Source of the DNA: Pseudanabaena minima | GTDB taxonomy: Bacteria > Cyanobacteriota > Cyanobacteriia > Pseudanabaenales > Pseudanabaenaceae | Assembly: GCF_051131155.1 (NCBI RefSeq) | Contig: NZ_CP159508.1 | Location: 3,348,001 to 3,412,000, forward strand | Direction of reading: 5' to 3' | Length of the DNA stretch: 64,000 nucleotides | Shown here: piece after piece, positions 23,947 to 34,053 of the stretch | Numbering within the stretch: the first letter of the stretch is position 1 | Layout: every line of letters begins with the position of its first letter | Notes under the pieces: model-generated | What the model was told of the DNA's origin: nothing | Seen by the model: the letters and a program-made list of their open reading frames with translations, nothing else | Database searches by the model: none | Position numbers and translations under genes: made by a program

Positions 23947-25169
23947 GATACTGACAATCTTACGGTCAAAGTTTTGAGCCCTCTCAAAGTGATGCTCTCC
24001 CGCCACTGAAGATCAGGATTGCTTAAGTTTGTCAATTCTAAATGAGGATAACGCTGAATCAAACTCTTAATCGCAATTTGTCCCTGCACCCTTGCGAGAG
24101 CTGCTCCTAGACAATAATGCAGCCCACCTCCAAATGGCAAATTATAATTGCGACGATGGAAATTGATTTGGTCAGGTTCTGGAAAAGTTTCGCGATCACG
24201 ATTAGCTGCACCCAAACACAAAATCACTTTATCGCCAGCATGAATTGTTTTACCTTCATACTCAAAATCTTCAGTAGCAAGTCGAGCAATCACTTGCACG
24301 GGGCTATCATAGCGCAATAACTCCTCAATCGCTGCGGGAACTAAATCCAGATTTTGCTGTAATTCGGCTAAGGCTTGAGGATGCCGTAAAAGGGCGAGAA
24401 TACTATTGCTGATAAGACTTTTGGTGGTTTCTTGTCCCACAATTAACAGCATGATACAAAATCCTAAGATCTCATCTTGACTCAATTGCTTACCCTGATC
24501 CCTTGCTGCCATGAGTTGCCCGATTAAACCTGAAGGTTTAGTTTCCATGAGGTTAATCAGATATTCTCGCACTTCGAGCGCAATTTCATTTTGTTTTTGA
24601 TAGCCGCCGAGGGACATCGGTTGATCGAATACAAAAAACAAATCGTAAGACCAACGCATTAACTTGTCATGATCTTCCAATGGCACACCCAAAATTTGAG
24701 TGACGGTCATTGCAGGCAGTGGTGAGGCAAAATCAGTCATGATGTCGATTTCACCATTGTTTTGATGTGCTTTATGCTCAGCTTGTGTGAGCAATAGATC
24801 AACTGATTGGGAGATCGTAGGTCTCAAGGTTTCAATCATATTTGGAGAGAAAGCCTTGGCAACTAAGCTTTTGAGTCTAGTGTGGTGTGGTGGTTCTAGA
24901 AAAAACAGCCAGTTTTCTATGGTCTGCGCCAATGCTTCAAAGTTTCCTTGCTTGAGGTACTGGCTTTTTTGTCTTAACCGCATTGGCAAATCATCCACAT
25001 GCAATTGTGGTGCTTTTAGCAATTCATCAACATCATGATGGCGAGTAATTACCCAAGCTTGCATAAAGCTCCAATGTATTGGGTCGTGCTCACGTAACCA
25101 TTCATAGATGGGATAAGGATTGGTGTGAAAATCTGGAGAGAAGGGATCGAATTTGACAGGGTTAGTCAT
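23943..25169 (-). CDS. Cytochrome P450 of the biosynthetic cluster
   Basis: Heme monooxygenase, 408 residues, soluble bacterial class. Signatures: the oxygen-activation helix LLIVGQETTKSLISN (with the Thr pair), ExxR in EELLRYDSPVQVIAR, and the heme-binding loop LPFGGGLHYCLGAAL with the ligand at Cys353. The N-terminus (FDPFSPDFHTNPYPIYEWLR) is standard. Its stop overlaps the start of the PKS by 4 bases and it follows the FAAL gene by 100 bp, so it belongs to the same pathway, probably hydroxylating or desaturating the fatty acyl chain while on an ACP (inference). No ferredoxin or reductase is encoded here; housekeeping ferredoxin would serve. Within the gap to the FAAL gene is a run of eight G's (25250-25257). 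Confidence 0.95.
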   Translation of the reverse strand: MTNPVKFDPFSPDFHTNPYPIYEWLREHDPIHWSFMQAWVITRHHDVDELLKAPQLHVDDLPMRLRQKSQYLKQGNFEALAQTIENWLFFLEPPHHTRLKSLVAKAFSPNMIETLRPTISQSVDLLLTQAEHKAHQNNGEIDIMTDFASPLPAMTVTQILGVPLEDHDKLMRWSYDLFFVFDQPMSLGGYQKQNEIALEVREYLINLMETKPSGLIGQLMAARDQGKQLSQDEILGFCIMLLIVGQETTKSLISNSILALLRHPQALAELQQNLDLVPAAIEELLRYDSPVQVIARLATEDFEYEGKTIHAGDKVILCLGAANRDRETFPEPDQINFHRRNYNLPFGGGLHYCLGAALARVQGQIAIKSLIQRYPHLELTNLSNPDLQWRESITLRGLKTLTVRLSVS

Positions 25170-25269
25170 ATAGGAGTTTTCAAAGGATTAGTTTACACAA
25201 AGTCTGCTCAAGTTCTTAGTTTGCAAAGCTTTTAAAAATGATCTAGTTCGGGGGGGGACTGTGAAATCT

Positions 25270-27306
25270 TTATTGGTTTAGAACGTCATTAAATAAATGA
25301 TCAGTCAATGCTGAAATAGTAGGATATTCCCAAAACAGAGTAGGCATAAGTTGATGACCAATTTTTTCCGATAAATCTGCGGTGAGACTAAGCAAAACCG
25401 AAGAGTCTAGTCCATAGCGCGATATTGGCTCATCGATGTCCACCTCATCTGGATTGATATTTATAACTTGACTGATGCGCGTCAAAATCCATGCAGCGAT
25501 CGCCTCTTCAGTCAGGTCGGCATTGAGTGAAATCGAGATGGAAGGTAAAGCATCTTCAATATCTGGTTGTACCCATTGTCCAACGATATCAAGACTGTTT
25601 GCTAAAAATTGTTGTCGGCAAGCCTGACGCTGAATCTTACCACTTGAGGTTTTGGGGATACTAGCAGGTTTGAGCAGAGCGATCGCAAATACTGATATCT
25701 CATGCTGCTCTGAAACGGCTTGACGAATTGCAGTAACAATTGCTTCAACATCTAGTTCACGTAATGCAGTTCGTTCGACTTCTTGCACAATTACCAAATA
25801 TTCTTGGCGATCGCGATCAATAGCAAAAGCTGCTCCAGCATCAATCCGCAATGCAGGGTGACTATTTTGGACTGTCATCTCAATATCTTGAGGATAGTGA
25901 TTGCGTCCCCATAAGATCAGCAGATCTTTTAGTCTTCCTGTAATAAAAAGTTGGCGATCATGCACAAACCCTAAATCACCAGTACGCAGCCAATTTTCCT
26001 GCTTACCATCTTGGCTACCTACAAGTTGGGCTTGAAATGTGGCTTTAGTCACTTCAGGTTGCTGCCAATAACCTAATGCGACACTGCCACCTGAAACCCA
26101 AATTTCACCGATTTGCTCAGGTTGACACTCTACCAGTGTTTCTGGATTCGCGATCGCAATTTTGGTATCCAACCACGTTGAGCCAACGCTAACAAAATGT
26201 TTAGTATTTGGCTCAGTGGCATCAATAGTAACAACTTGCTGTTGTTCTAGCGCTTGGGATGCGATCGCACAGTACACTGGCTCTGCATCTACATTCCCCC
26301 CTGAGATCATCAGTGTTGACTCTGCCATACCGTAGCAAGGATAGAAAAATTTAGACTGGAATCCGACGGACTGAAACTTGTTAGAAAATTGCTCTAAGGT
26401 TGATCTCCTAATCGGCTCAGCCCCCGTGTAGGCACTTTGCCAGCAACTTAAATCAATTTGTCCTTGATTAATTTGATCTTCACTAATTTTACGAACGCAT
26501 AACTCGTAACCCTGATTTGGCCCCCCGCAATGAGTAGCTCGATAGCGTGAAATTGCGTCAAGCCAACGTATCGGCTTTTGCAAAAACACCGCAGGCGACA
26601 TCAACACGCCCAGAAATCCTGTATATATCGGTTGAATAATACTGTCGATCAGCCCCATATCATGAAAATTGGGTAACCAACTCACTGAAACACTATTTGG
26701 GCTTAGCTCAAAAGCTGTCTGGATATAGGCTGAGTTGTGCATGAGGTTCTGGTGACTGACCATCACCCCTTTAGGGTGACCTGTCGAGCCAGAGGTATAT
26801 TGCAAAAATGCAAGACTATTTGGCTTTATCTGTGGGTGTTGCCACTGTGAGGCTAGTTCAGGTAAGAGGCGATCGCTAGCTATCCATTGCACAACTGGCA
26901 AATCTGGAAAACTCAGCCATGACTGTTGCAAACTATCTAATAATGCTGCCGTCGTTAGTACCACAGCAGGTTGAGCATCGTTAACGATTGCCTTTAGGCG
27001 TGACTGCATCTGAGTCCGTTTAGGCGGTGGAACAGGAACTGCGATCGCCCCCGCATAGAGACACCCAAAAAAAGCACTAATAAACTCCAGTCCTGATGGA
27101 TAGCACAATAGTACTCGCGAGCCTAATGGAACTAGAGCTTGCAGTTGTGCAGCGATCGCCATTGCCTGTAAATCTAGCTCTGAATAACTCAGATTTGCCA
27201 CATCTAACTCCCCATCCACCAAAAATGTCAATGCATTTTGATTGGACTGATTTTGCGATCGCAGTTGTAGACAATCTACTAAATCAGAGAAATTAGGATG
27301 GCTCAT
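25270..27306 (-). CDS. Fatty acyl-AMP ligase fused to acyl carrier protein
   Basis: Activates a fatty acid as acyl-AMP and loads it on its own carrier domain. Residues 1-590 are an ANL-superfamily adenylation domain of the FAAL type: AFLQYTSGSTGHPKGVMVSH (P-loop), SWLPNFHDMGLID (the FAAL HDMGL motif), FYPCYGMAESTLMISGG, and WLRTGDLGFVHDRQLFITGRL followed by KDLLILWGRNHYPQDIE. The C-terminal 85 residues are an ACP with phosphopantetheine Ser in ISRYGLDSSVLLSL. ATG at 27306 is chosen over a frame opening five codons earlier. It starts the three-gene lipid/polyketide cluster and lies only 71 bp after the GEVED surface-protein gene. FAALs of this kind launch many cyanobacterial lipopeptide and lipid pathways. 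Confidence 0.95.
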   Translation of the reverse strand: MSHPNFSDLVDCLQLRSQNQSNQNALTFLVDGELDVANLSYSELDLQAMAIAAQLQALVPLGSRVLLCYPSGLEFISAFFGCLYAGAIAVPVPPPKRTQMQSRLKAIVNDAQPAVVLTTAALLDSLQQSWLSFPDLPVVQWIASDRLLPELASQWQHPQIKPNSLAFLQYTSGSTGHPKGVMVSHQNLMHNSAYIQTAFELSPNSVSVSWLPNFHDMGLIDSIIQPIYTGFLGVLMSPAVFLQKPIRWLDAISRYRATHCGGPNQGYELCVRKISEDQINQGQIDLSCWQSAYTGAEPIRRSTLEQFSNKFQSVGFQSKFFYPCYGMAESTLMISGGNVDAEPVYCAIASQALEQQQVVTIDATEPNTKHFVSVGSTWLDTKIAIANPETLVECQPEQIGEIWVSGGSVALGYWQQPEVTKATFQAQLVGSQDGKQENWLRTGDLGFVHDRQLFITGRLKDLLILWGRNHYPQDIEMTVQNSHPALRIDAGAAFAIDRDRQEYLVIVQEVERTALRELDVEAIVTAIRQAVSEQHEISVFAIALLKPASIPKTSSGKIQRQACRQQFLANSLDIVGQWVQPDIEDALPSISISLNADLTEEAIAAWILTRISQVININPDEVDIDEPISRYGLDSSVLLSLTADLSEKIGHQLMPTLFWEYPTISALTDHLFNDVLNQ

Positions 27307-27377
27307 TTTGGCTGTTAGCAAAGTTGGACTGAATCATTTACAACTAGCATAAATTGTACAGGCTCATACTATCTCCA

Positions 27378-30300
27378 TCATTTAACGCTCACCTGAAAAC
27401 GAATGAACCCATAGGAATTAGTGGGGGTACCTGAGCCTGTAGCATTAGGAACATCAGTAGTTGAGCCAAGTCTGACTAAAATTGCACCCTCAGGATTTGT
27501 AGATCCATCGTTACAGGGTATAGGAGCATTAGTGACTGAGACATTTGTTGCTAAGAATTGCCCAGCATCTGCATCTGGCACGTTGCTGATAGCAACTTTA
27601 CCTGCACCTATAGTGGAATTTGTGGGATCGGGTAAAGGTAATGCTCCACCTGTAGTATTCCAACCTAGCAGAATTCCATTGCCAGAGCCATAGGTGTCAA
27701 GTTGGAAGACAGTATCAGCAGGAATGCGATCGCATAACTGTACATTTCTTGCAGCGGTTGCACCATTGGACAAGAAGTAGATCGTATATTCTATTAATCC
27801 TCCAGGAGCAACATTTGAGATCGTCCCACCATTGCAAGGAGATGCTGTAGTACAGTCGATCGCTCCTCTTAAATATTGGGTATTAGCTGTGGGCCAATTG
27901 GGATCGTTATCATTAGATGTGGCTGTATTTGCACCATCTACAAACCCAGTAATGGGAGTATTGTTAATGGCTGTAATCCTTTTGACTAGATTAAGCGCTG
28001 GAACACCAGCATTAGTAATAGTGATTTGGTAATCTTCAACTTCACCATTGCCCACAGCTCCATTAGGAGTTGTAGTGGTCAAAGCGCCATCACTAATACG
28101 GAACCGAGCGTAGGTATTGCCCACTGTAGGTACAGTTATGCCTGTCCAGTTAAGGACAATATTTTGAGCGATCGCGCTACTTGGTACAGATGCAGTTTGA
28201 GCTTCAGTCGCCTCAAAATTACCATTGCGATTAAAGTCAATCCATCCCACTAAAGGTCTGTTGGCTCCAGTGTTATTAAAGACATTAATTGTCACTGAGT
28301 AGGATGTGCTAGATGTGGTTAGGGCAGGGAAAGTGGCAACACCATCTTCATCATCAATACCGTTGGTGTCGTCAGCATTAGCTGCTACATTTTGTAATAA
28401 GCCACTATCAGCATCAGGATCAATTGCCCCTAACCTGAGATTAGCGATAATTGTATGACTTGCACCACCGCTAGCACTAAGAGTTTCATAGTTATCCTGT
28501 CCTATACCTGCACCTGTATCTGGTGCATCACCGTAGTCAATGGCATTAGTCACAACTAGTCGATAGTCTTCAACTTCACCGTTACCAATTAATCCATCGG
28601 GAGTAGCAGTAGTCAAGGTGGCACTATCACTTAGACGGAAATGTGCATAAAGAATATCACCAGCAGTTAAGCCAGAAATTCCCGTCCATTGGAGCGGCAA
28701 ATCTTGAGCGGTAGGACTAATAGCGATCGGTTGAATACCTGCTGTACCAGTGTCTGAGTCATAGGCTCTACCTTCAGTAACTTCAAACTGACCGTTTCTA
28801 TTAAAGTCAATCCAACCAACTAAATAAGCTGGAACTGCGGTATTCGTTACATTGACGGTAGCTGTATAAGAGTTTGTACTAGCGGTGATCGCGGGTAAGC
28901 TGACACCATCTTCATCATCGATACCTGTTGTATCGTCAAGATCGGCATTCGCGTTTTGTAACGTACCGTCATCAGCATCGTTAGTCGCACCAATTCTGAG
29001 AGTATTGACAATAATATGGTTGGCTCCTCCATTAGCTGCGGTAGTTTGATAGTTACCAGTAGCAACTGCCGCAGTGGCATCAGGAGCATCACCATAGTCA
29101 ACGGGATTAATCGCAACCAGATAATCTTCAACTTCTCCACTACCAATTAAGCCTGTAGGTGTAGCTGTGGTTAAAGTTCCATTACTGATGCGGAACCGTC
29201 CGTAAGTATTACCTGCCGTCAATCCACTTAACCCTGACCAATTAAGAATAACGTTAGTACCATTGCTATTGTCAGCTACTGTTGCAGTTTGACCTTCAGT
29301 AGCTTCAAAAACGCCATTCCTATTAAAGTCAATCCAACCCACTAGAGTGGCAGGAGTGCCAATGCTATTAGTAACATTGACGGTGGCACTATAGGTTGTA
29401 CTGGCTGTGGTTAAGGTATTGGGTAGAGTAACTCCATTTTCATCATCAGTATTGTTAGTGTCATCAGCATCAGCCGCCACATTTTGTAATGTGCCATTAT
29501 CAGCATCAGGAATATTTGCACCTAATCTCAAGTTAGTGTTAATCAAGTGCGAGGCTCCACTATCGGCACTTGTAGTGTTGTAATTTCCTGTCCCCACCCC
29601 CACTGTTGCATCAGGGGCATCACCGTAGTCTAGGGGAGAAGTTGCGCCAATGATAGTTAAAGCATAGTCTTCTACTTCACCATTTCTCTTACCACCAATA
29701 AAGTCACTAGTGGTTAAAGGATCGTTGTTAATCCGAAAACGTGCATAGGTATTTCCTTCGGTTAGTCCCAATCCACCTAATCCAGTCCAATTGATATTGA
29801 TGTTGCCATTGGTTGCATTAGGTATAGTCTGGACGACACCTTCACTTGCCTCGAACTGACCATTGCGGTTGAAGTCAATCCACCCTCCTAAGTAAGCATT
29901 AGCTCCAGATGTATTTTGAACTCTAATCGGAACAGTGTAAGTCGTATCAGTAGTTCTTAAAGAGTTAAAGCTAGTAACTCCATCTTCATCATCAGGTGCA
30001 ACGCCATTAGTATCATCGCCATTAGCAGCAGCATTAGGCTGACCATCAGTATCTTTATCAGTAACAGCAGTGCCTAACCTAACGGTAGTACTAAGAATGT
30101 GACTAGCTCCTACCCCTTCAGTAGTGCTATTAGTTCTATCAGTACCATAGGTATCTGGTGCATCACCATAGTCATTATCGTCACCATCAGAAATGATCGC
30201 TGGAATTGTACCTACGGCAAAACTTCCATAGACAAATGTATCAAGATACCTAACATCACCCCAACTAGAACCATTAGAGCCTTGTGCGCCACCACTGGAA

Positions 30301-31880
30301 GTAGTTCCCCAAGTATGACGACCGCCAGATAATCCACCAGGTAATGTGGTTGTACCTGCTGCTCCTAGAACTGTCCTATCATCCCAATAGACTAGAGTGT
30401 TTTGATCGGTGGATGGACCTAGAGCTTCAAGAATTGTTAATCCTGGTTGCGGTCCGCCACTAGTTTCTACGTCCCCAGCGACAAAGTGATACTCTCCAAT
30501 GATCGCTTTGACTTGGGCATTATAAGTTCCTTGAGGTAAGAGTACTCCAAGATTATCTCTACCATTCCAAAGAGCAGAAACATTACCAAAGGCATCTGTA
30601 TCACCTCTTAGCTGAACATCTCCTGCTCCATAAATTCCATCTTGATTGGTATCAACAATAATTTCATAGGTACCTGGAAGACTGGAGGTGAATCTAAAGA
30701 AGCCTGAATCTTGTATCCCAGTAGTACCTCCTGGGGTAAAGGTATTATCTTCACCAGCACTATCTTCAAATCTTAAATTGGTGATAGTAGGACCTACAGT
30801 TGGTCTGGTATATGTTCTTGCTGTTGGATAACTAAGATACATTCTATATTTTGGATCAACACTGTTACCTGCAACAGGTACACTTAACCCGCGAACGTTG
30901 TTACCTGCTCCGTTCGGAGAGTTAACCCCTGCGTTATTAGCAACTAGTTCGTAGACATATCCAGCAAAATAATTTAAGTCCAATTTCCAAACAAAATTGG
31001 TACCTGGAACACCTCCAGGCACTACAACGTAATAGTCCTGATTCGTGGAGTTAGTGGCTCCAAATCCTTTGGCATTAAAAGCCCAAACGTAAGACCAGAT
31101 CCTGCCATTCGCAACTTGAGGATTAGGATTTGTGGCAGTATCAGGTGTTACAGAGATATCAAACTGACGAAACAGGGTATTTGGATCAGCAGCATTAGTA
31201 TTCTGAGTTCGGTTGCGTAACCGTATTTCATAAACCCCTGCTTGGGTAGTTGTATATTTAATAACGCTTCCATCAGCAGTATAAGGAGCAGCAGGAGTAG
31301 CTAAGTCCATATTGGCTGTACTCAGTAAATTATACTGATCGCAATTCGGGTTATTAGCATTCGTGCCAAAAGTGCCTTGACCTCGGAAATTCACATCACT
31401 TGTACCTGCATCGCCAGCCTGTCCAAAAACTAATGTGCCAGAAGCAGGAGGATAAGTTGCATAAGTCCCAGTATAGTCATCTGGTATAACACCGCTGTAA
31501 TAGATATCGACTTCCCAGTCATCTGTCCAAAGATGTCCACAAGCACTTACATTGATAACCTCTCCAGCATTGACAATATCTATATAGATTGGGCGGCTAA
31601 GTGCGTCAATCCCTGTTGTTGTACCGCCACCATCACTATAGGGAGAATCATATTCCATTAAAGCTTGATTACTTACAGTTGTGCCAGGACTAGGACCAAA
31701 TTGATAGCTTCCTTCTGATCTAACTGGTGTGGGCAACCAGAGGCTAATTCCACTAAAATTTATCGTAAATATCAGACTTAAGAGTAAAGTCGTTAAAAAG
31801 CGGGTTAAACGATCGCTGTTTAACTTTTGGATTAATACTTTTAAGAAAGATCTTAGTTTTTTGATTATTGGAATCAACAT
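27378..31880 (-). CDS. Giant exported protein with four GEVED repeats and DUF11-like end
   Basis: 1500 residues. A basic N-terminus and hydrophobic segment (TRFLTTLLLSLIFTINFSGI, about 27-46) act as signal peptide. The next 500 residues are Gly/Thr/Asn-rich beta domains of unknown family. Then come four repeats of about 178 residues, each opening DYGDAPD, with Asp-rich DDxxxxDDE(D/N)GV (calcium-binding-like), GWIDFNRNGxFE and closing GEVEDY, the GEVED domain. The last 200 residues resemble a DUF11 Ig-like domain (LNLVKRITAINNTPITGFVDG). It lacks an LPXTG, PEP-CTERM or autotransporter domain, so anchoring is unclear. It is last of six surface-protein genes (20 bp after the beta-helix gene). 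A structural fibre or adhesin role is inferred. Confidence 0.85.
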   Translation of the reverse strand: MLIPIIKKLRSFLKVLIQKLNSDRLTRFLTTLLLSLIFTINFSGISLWLPTPVRSEGSYQFGPSPGTTVSNQALMEYDSPYSDGGGTTTGIDALSRPIYIDIVNAGEVINVSACGHLWTDDWEVDIYYSGVIPDDYTGTYATYPPASGTLVFGQAGDAGTSDVNFRGQGTFGTNANNPNCDQYNLLSTANMDLATPAAPYTADGSVIKYTTTQAGVYEIRLRNRTQNTNAADPNTLFRQFDISVTPDTATNPNPQVANGRIWSYVWAFNAKGFGATNSTNQDYYVVVPGGVPGTNFVWKLDLNYFAGYVYELVANNAGVNSPNGAGNNVRGLSVPVAGNSVDPKYRMYLSYPTARTYTRPTVGPTITNLRFEDSAGEDNTFTPGGTTGIQDSGFFRFTSSLPGTYEIIVDTNQDGIYGAGDVQLRGDTDAFGNVSALWNGRDNLGVLLPQGTYNAQVKAIIGEYHFVAGDVETSGGPQPGLTILEALGPSTDQNTLVYWDDRTVLGAAGTTTLPGGLSGGRHTWGTTSSGGAQGSNGSSWGDVRYLDTFVYGSFAVGTIPAIISDGDDNDYGDAPDTYGTDRTNSTTEGVGASHILSTTVRLGTAVTDKDTDGQPNAAANGDDTNGVAPDDEDGVTSFNSLRTTDTTYTVPIRVQNTSGANAYLGGWIDFNRNGQFEASEGVVQTIPNATNGNININWTGLGGLGLTEGNTYARFRINNDPLTTSDFIGGKRNGEVEDYALTIIGATSPLDYGDAPDATVGVGTGNYNTTSADSGASHLINTNLRLGANIPDADNGTLQNVAADADDTNNTDDENGVTLPNTLTTASTTYSATVNVTNSIGTPATLVGWIDFNRNGVFEATEGQTATVADNSNGTNVILNWSGLSGLTAGNTYGRFRISNGTLTTATPTGLIGSGEVEDYLVAINPVDYGDAPDATAAVATGNYQTTAANGGANHIIVNTLRIGATNDADDGTLQNANADLDDTTGIDDEDGVSLPAITASTNSYTATVNVTNTAVPAYLVGWIDFNRNGQFEVTEGRAYDSDTGTAGIQPIAISPTAQDLPLQWTGISGLTAGDILYAHFRLSDSATLTTATPDGLIGNGEVEDYRLVVTNAIDYGDAPDTGAGIGQDNYETLSASGGASHTIIANLRLGAIDPDADSGLLQNVAANADDTNGIDDEDGVATFPALTTSSTSYSVTINVFNNTGANRPLVGWIDFNRNGNFEATEAQTASVPSSAIAQNIVLNWTGITVPTVGNTYARFRISDGALTTTTPNGAVGNGEVEDYQITITNAGVPALNLVKRITAINNTPITGFVDGANTATSNDNDPNWPTANTQYLRGAIDCTTASPCNGGTISNVAPGGLIEYTIYFLSNGATAARNVQLCDRIPADTVFQLDTYGSGNGILLGWNTTGGALPLPDPTNSTIGAGKVAISNVPDADAGQFLATNVSVTNAPIPCNDGSTNPEGAILVRLGSTTDVPNATGSGTPTNSYGFIRFQVSVK
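28010..30180 (-). repeat. Four coding tandem repeats (~535 bp each) encoding GEVED domains
   Basis: Repeat starts (codons for DYGDAPD) lie near 30175, 29635, 29100 and 28545. The spacing is regular, and the DNA copies are diverged enough that the repeats are best seen at protein level. The arrangement suggests repeat gain or loss could change protein length. Confidence 0.8.
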
Positions 31881-31900
31881 TTTTTTAGGTCAGCAGTTTA

Positions 31901-34048
31901 CTATTTGTTCTCAAGTTGCAAGTCTGATTCTTGATTTTCAAAGCGGATTTCGACATCACGCACATCAGTAAATTCAATCTCGACACGTCGATCGCGGGCA
32001 TAGTCAGTGGCTTGATTACCCTGTGAAGCGCGTTGTGTTTCGCCTAGCGATCGCACGGTCATCCGTTCAGAGGCAATGCCCTGTCGCATTAGGTAATTAC
32101 GCACTGCACGCGATCTCCTAAAGCCCAGCTCACGGTTATAGGCATCACTGGCTCTAGGGTCAGTGTGTCCTTCAAGGGTAATCATAATTGTGGGATATTG
32201 CTTTAACACCTCAGCGATCCGATCTAGGATTTTAGCGCTGGTGGGGCTAATTGCATCACGATCTAGCGCAAAGTGAATTTGGCGCGGCACAGATAGCACA
32301 ATCGTTTCGGGCGGCGGTGGAGTCTGTACAATTTGAGGTGGTGTCGTACAGGCGGGGATAGTTGTGTCTGCATTTTCATTTGTGGGAGCCGACAGATCAG
32401 GATTAACGATTCTGGCATTGAAGGCTGGCTCTGAAGTCCCGTACTGTGGATCGGTGGCGATCGCGCTAATCGTATCGCCAACTTGGAGGTTATTTAAAGA
32501 AACAGCAAATTTACCATTAGCATCAGTCTTGACCGTGGTTAGGTATTCACTGAGAGAACCATAGGGCAGATTGGGATCGACTTTGCCAGCGACACGATAT
32601 ATGTCTACTTCAGTATCGGGATCAGCATTACCATCAATATTGACTTTGTTCGTGCTAAACATCGGAAAAGTTGTCGCTAAAAAAGTCGGTGCATTGATTG
32701 CGCCATTAGCAGTATCCACACGCCGAAAATGAGAATCACGGGGGCGATTAATGCCATCACCTGTCATGAAATCGCGAGTATTCACATGGCGCTGAGAAAT
32801 CAAGTCAATACTCAAGCCCTTGAGAGCCGTAAAAGTATTTTTGCGAATTAGATTGCGATCGCTTTTTGGATAAGCAGCGATCGCCACACCTGCACCACGT
32901 TGATTGCGAATTTGGTTATTAGTAACTCGATGATCGTTGCCCATGAGATAAATGGCAGCGTAGTTGGTACTGCGATCGTTAAACAAAATGCGGTTATTTT
33001 CAATGGCGATCGCGCCTTTGGGTTTGAACAGATAAACGCCACTGCCATCATTAGCACAAAGGATATTTCCCTTGATACTTAAGTTAGCAATTTCACCTTC
33101 GAGATAGATGCCGTGAGGTAGCCCATCAAAGCCATTGCTGGTAATTGCATTTTCGAGAATCTGCGTTCCTATTGCTTTTACCGATGTGACGATACCACTA
33201 CCCTCGTGGTAAGCAATACGATTGCGACGGATCAACGTATCAGTACTATTAAATAAATAAACTCCAAAACTAGAAGGTTGCTTGGGCATTTTGCCTGTGG
33301 GCGTAATGCCCAGCCAGTTAGCTTCGAGGATTACCCCTTGAGGGGGACGATTGCTGTCATAGAAGGGCGAAAATTTGGCGGGCTGCTGTTGCTGTGTGGT
33401 GTCGGGCGGTGGCGCTTGGTGGGAAATGAAAATATCGGCGGATGGTGTGGTGGTTGGGACGCTTTCGATCGCATTAAAACCATAGATACTTAAGCCCTTG
33501 ATCGTCACGCCATCAGCGACAATAGTCAAACCTCGGAAAATTTCTACCCCATCGGCGGGAGAAATCTCCACAATTGGTTGGGGAATCGCTAGCTCTTGGG
33601 CAAATGAACTCTGAGAGTCATAACCTGCTTGGGTTGTACCGTCAATGGTCAGGTATGGACTACTGATATCAGGTAGCGCCTTGCTTAACAAGATCTTGGT
33701 GCGATCGCTAGGCAAATTAAAGCCAATCTGTGAACCTTGTTGATTAACTAATGGCTTAACCTGAGAGCGTTCAGTATCACTAAGCCGTTCAAGGGTGAGG
33801 CTACCATTGGCGATCGCAACGGCTTCGCGCAGAGTTAACTCGCGATCGGATTGGATGTCACCATCGCGATCGCTATTTACAATAATTTGGTATTTGAGAA
33901 GAATGGGCGAAGTGGCTTGGGTAGTGTTTTGGGCGATCGCCAGATTGTCTTGTGCCCTAAACATTTCGATAGCTATACCAGAGAGACCGATCAACCCGAT
34001 AGAACTAATCAATGTAGCTGTTAATTTTTGGCTGTTTACTTTTCGCAT
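31901..34048 (-). CDS. Exported beta-helix protein with C-terminal OmpA (peptidoglycan-binding) domain
   Basis: 715 residues. An N-terminal hydrophobic segment (LISSIGLIGLSGIAIEMF) directs export. Residues about 150-430 form a right-handed parallel beta-helix with repeating N-x-I/L ladder turns (RRNRIAYHEGSGIVTSV, ISIKGNILCANDGSGVYLF, TNNQIRNQRGAGVAIAA). A carboxypeptidase-like/Ig-like domain follows (about 460-560), then a Pro/Thr linker and an OmpA C-terminal domain: IMITLEGHTDPRASDAYNRE, RSRAVRNYLMRQGI and DYARDRRVEIEF, keeping the Asp and Arg that grip diaminopimelate. It therefore probably tethers the assembly to the cell wall from the periplasm. It lies 5 bp after the barrel gene and 20 bp before the GEVED gene. 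Confidence 0.85.
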   Translation of the reverse strand: MRKVNSQKLTATLISSIGLIGLSGIAIEMFRAQDNLAIAQNTTQATSPILLKYQIIVNSDRDGDIQSDRELTLREAVAIANGSLTLERLSDTERSQVKPLVNQQGSQIGFNLPSDRTKILLSKALPDISSPYLTIDGTTQAGYDSQSSFAQELAIPQPIVEISPADGVEIFRGLTIVADGVTIKGLSIYGFNAIESVPTTTPSADIFISHQAPPPDTTQQQQPAKFSPFYDSNRPPQGVILEANWLGITPTGKMPKQPSSFGVYLFNSTDTLIRRNRIAYHEGSGIVTSVKAIGTQILENAITSNGFDGLPHGIYLEGEIANLSIKGNILCANDGSGVYLFKPKGAIAIENNRILFNDRSTNYAAIYLMGNDHRVTNNQIRNQRGAGVAIAAYPKSDRNLIRKNTFTALKGLSIDLISQRHVNTRDFMTGDGINRPRDSHFRRVDTANGAINAPTFLATTFPMFSTNKVNIDGNADPDTEVDIYRVAGKVDPNLPYGSLSEYLTTVKTDANGKFAVSLNNLQVGDTISAIATDPQYGTSEPAFNARIVNPDLSAPTNENADTTIPACTTPPQIVQTPPPPETIVLSVPRQIHFALDRDAISPTSAKILDRIAEVLKQYPTIMITLEGHTDPRASDAYNRELGFRRSRAVRNYLMRQGIASERMTVRSLGETQRASQGNQATDYARDRRVEIEFTDVRDVEIRFENQESDLQLENK

Positions 34049-34053
34049 AGTCT

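Noticed and set aside
25250..25257. Run of eight G's between the FAAL and P450 genes as a phase-variation switch
   Set aside because: It lies in the middle of a 100-bp gap, not in a coding region or at promoter spacing, and 8 bases is modest. G/C tracts are common in this genome's repeats.
28010..30180. Regularly spaced repeats as a CRISPR array
   Set aside because: Unit length is about 535 bp and the repeats are in-frame protein domains (GEVED).
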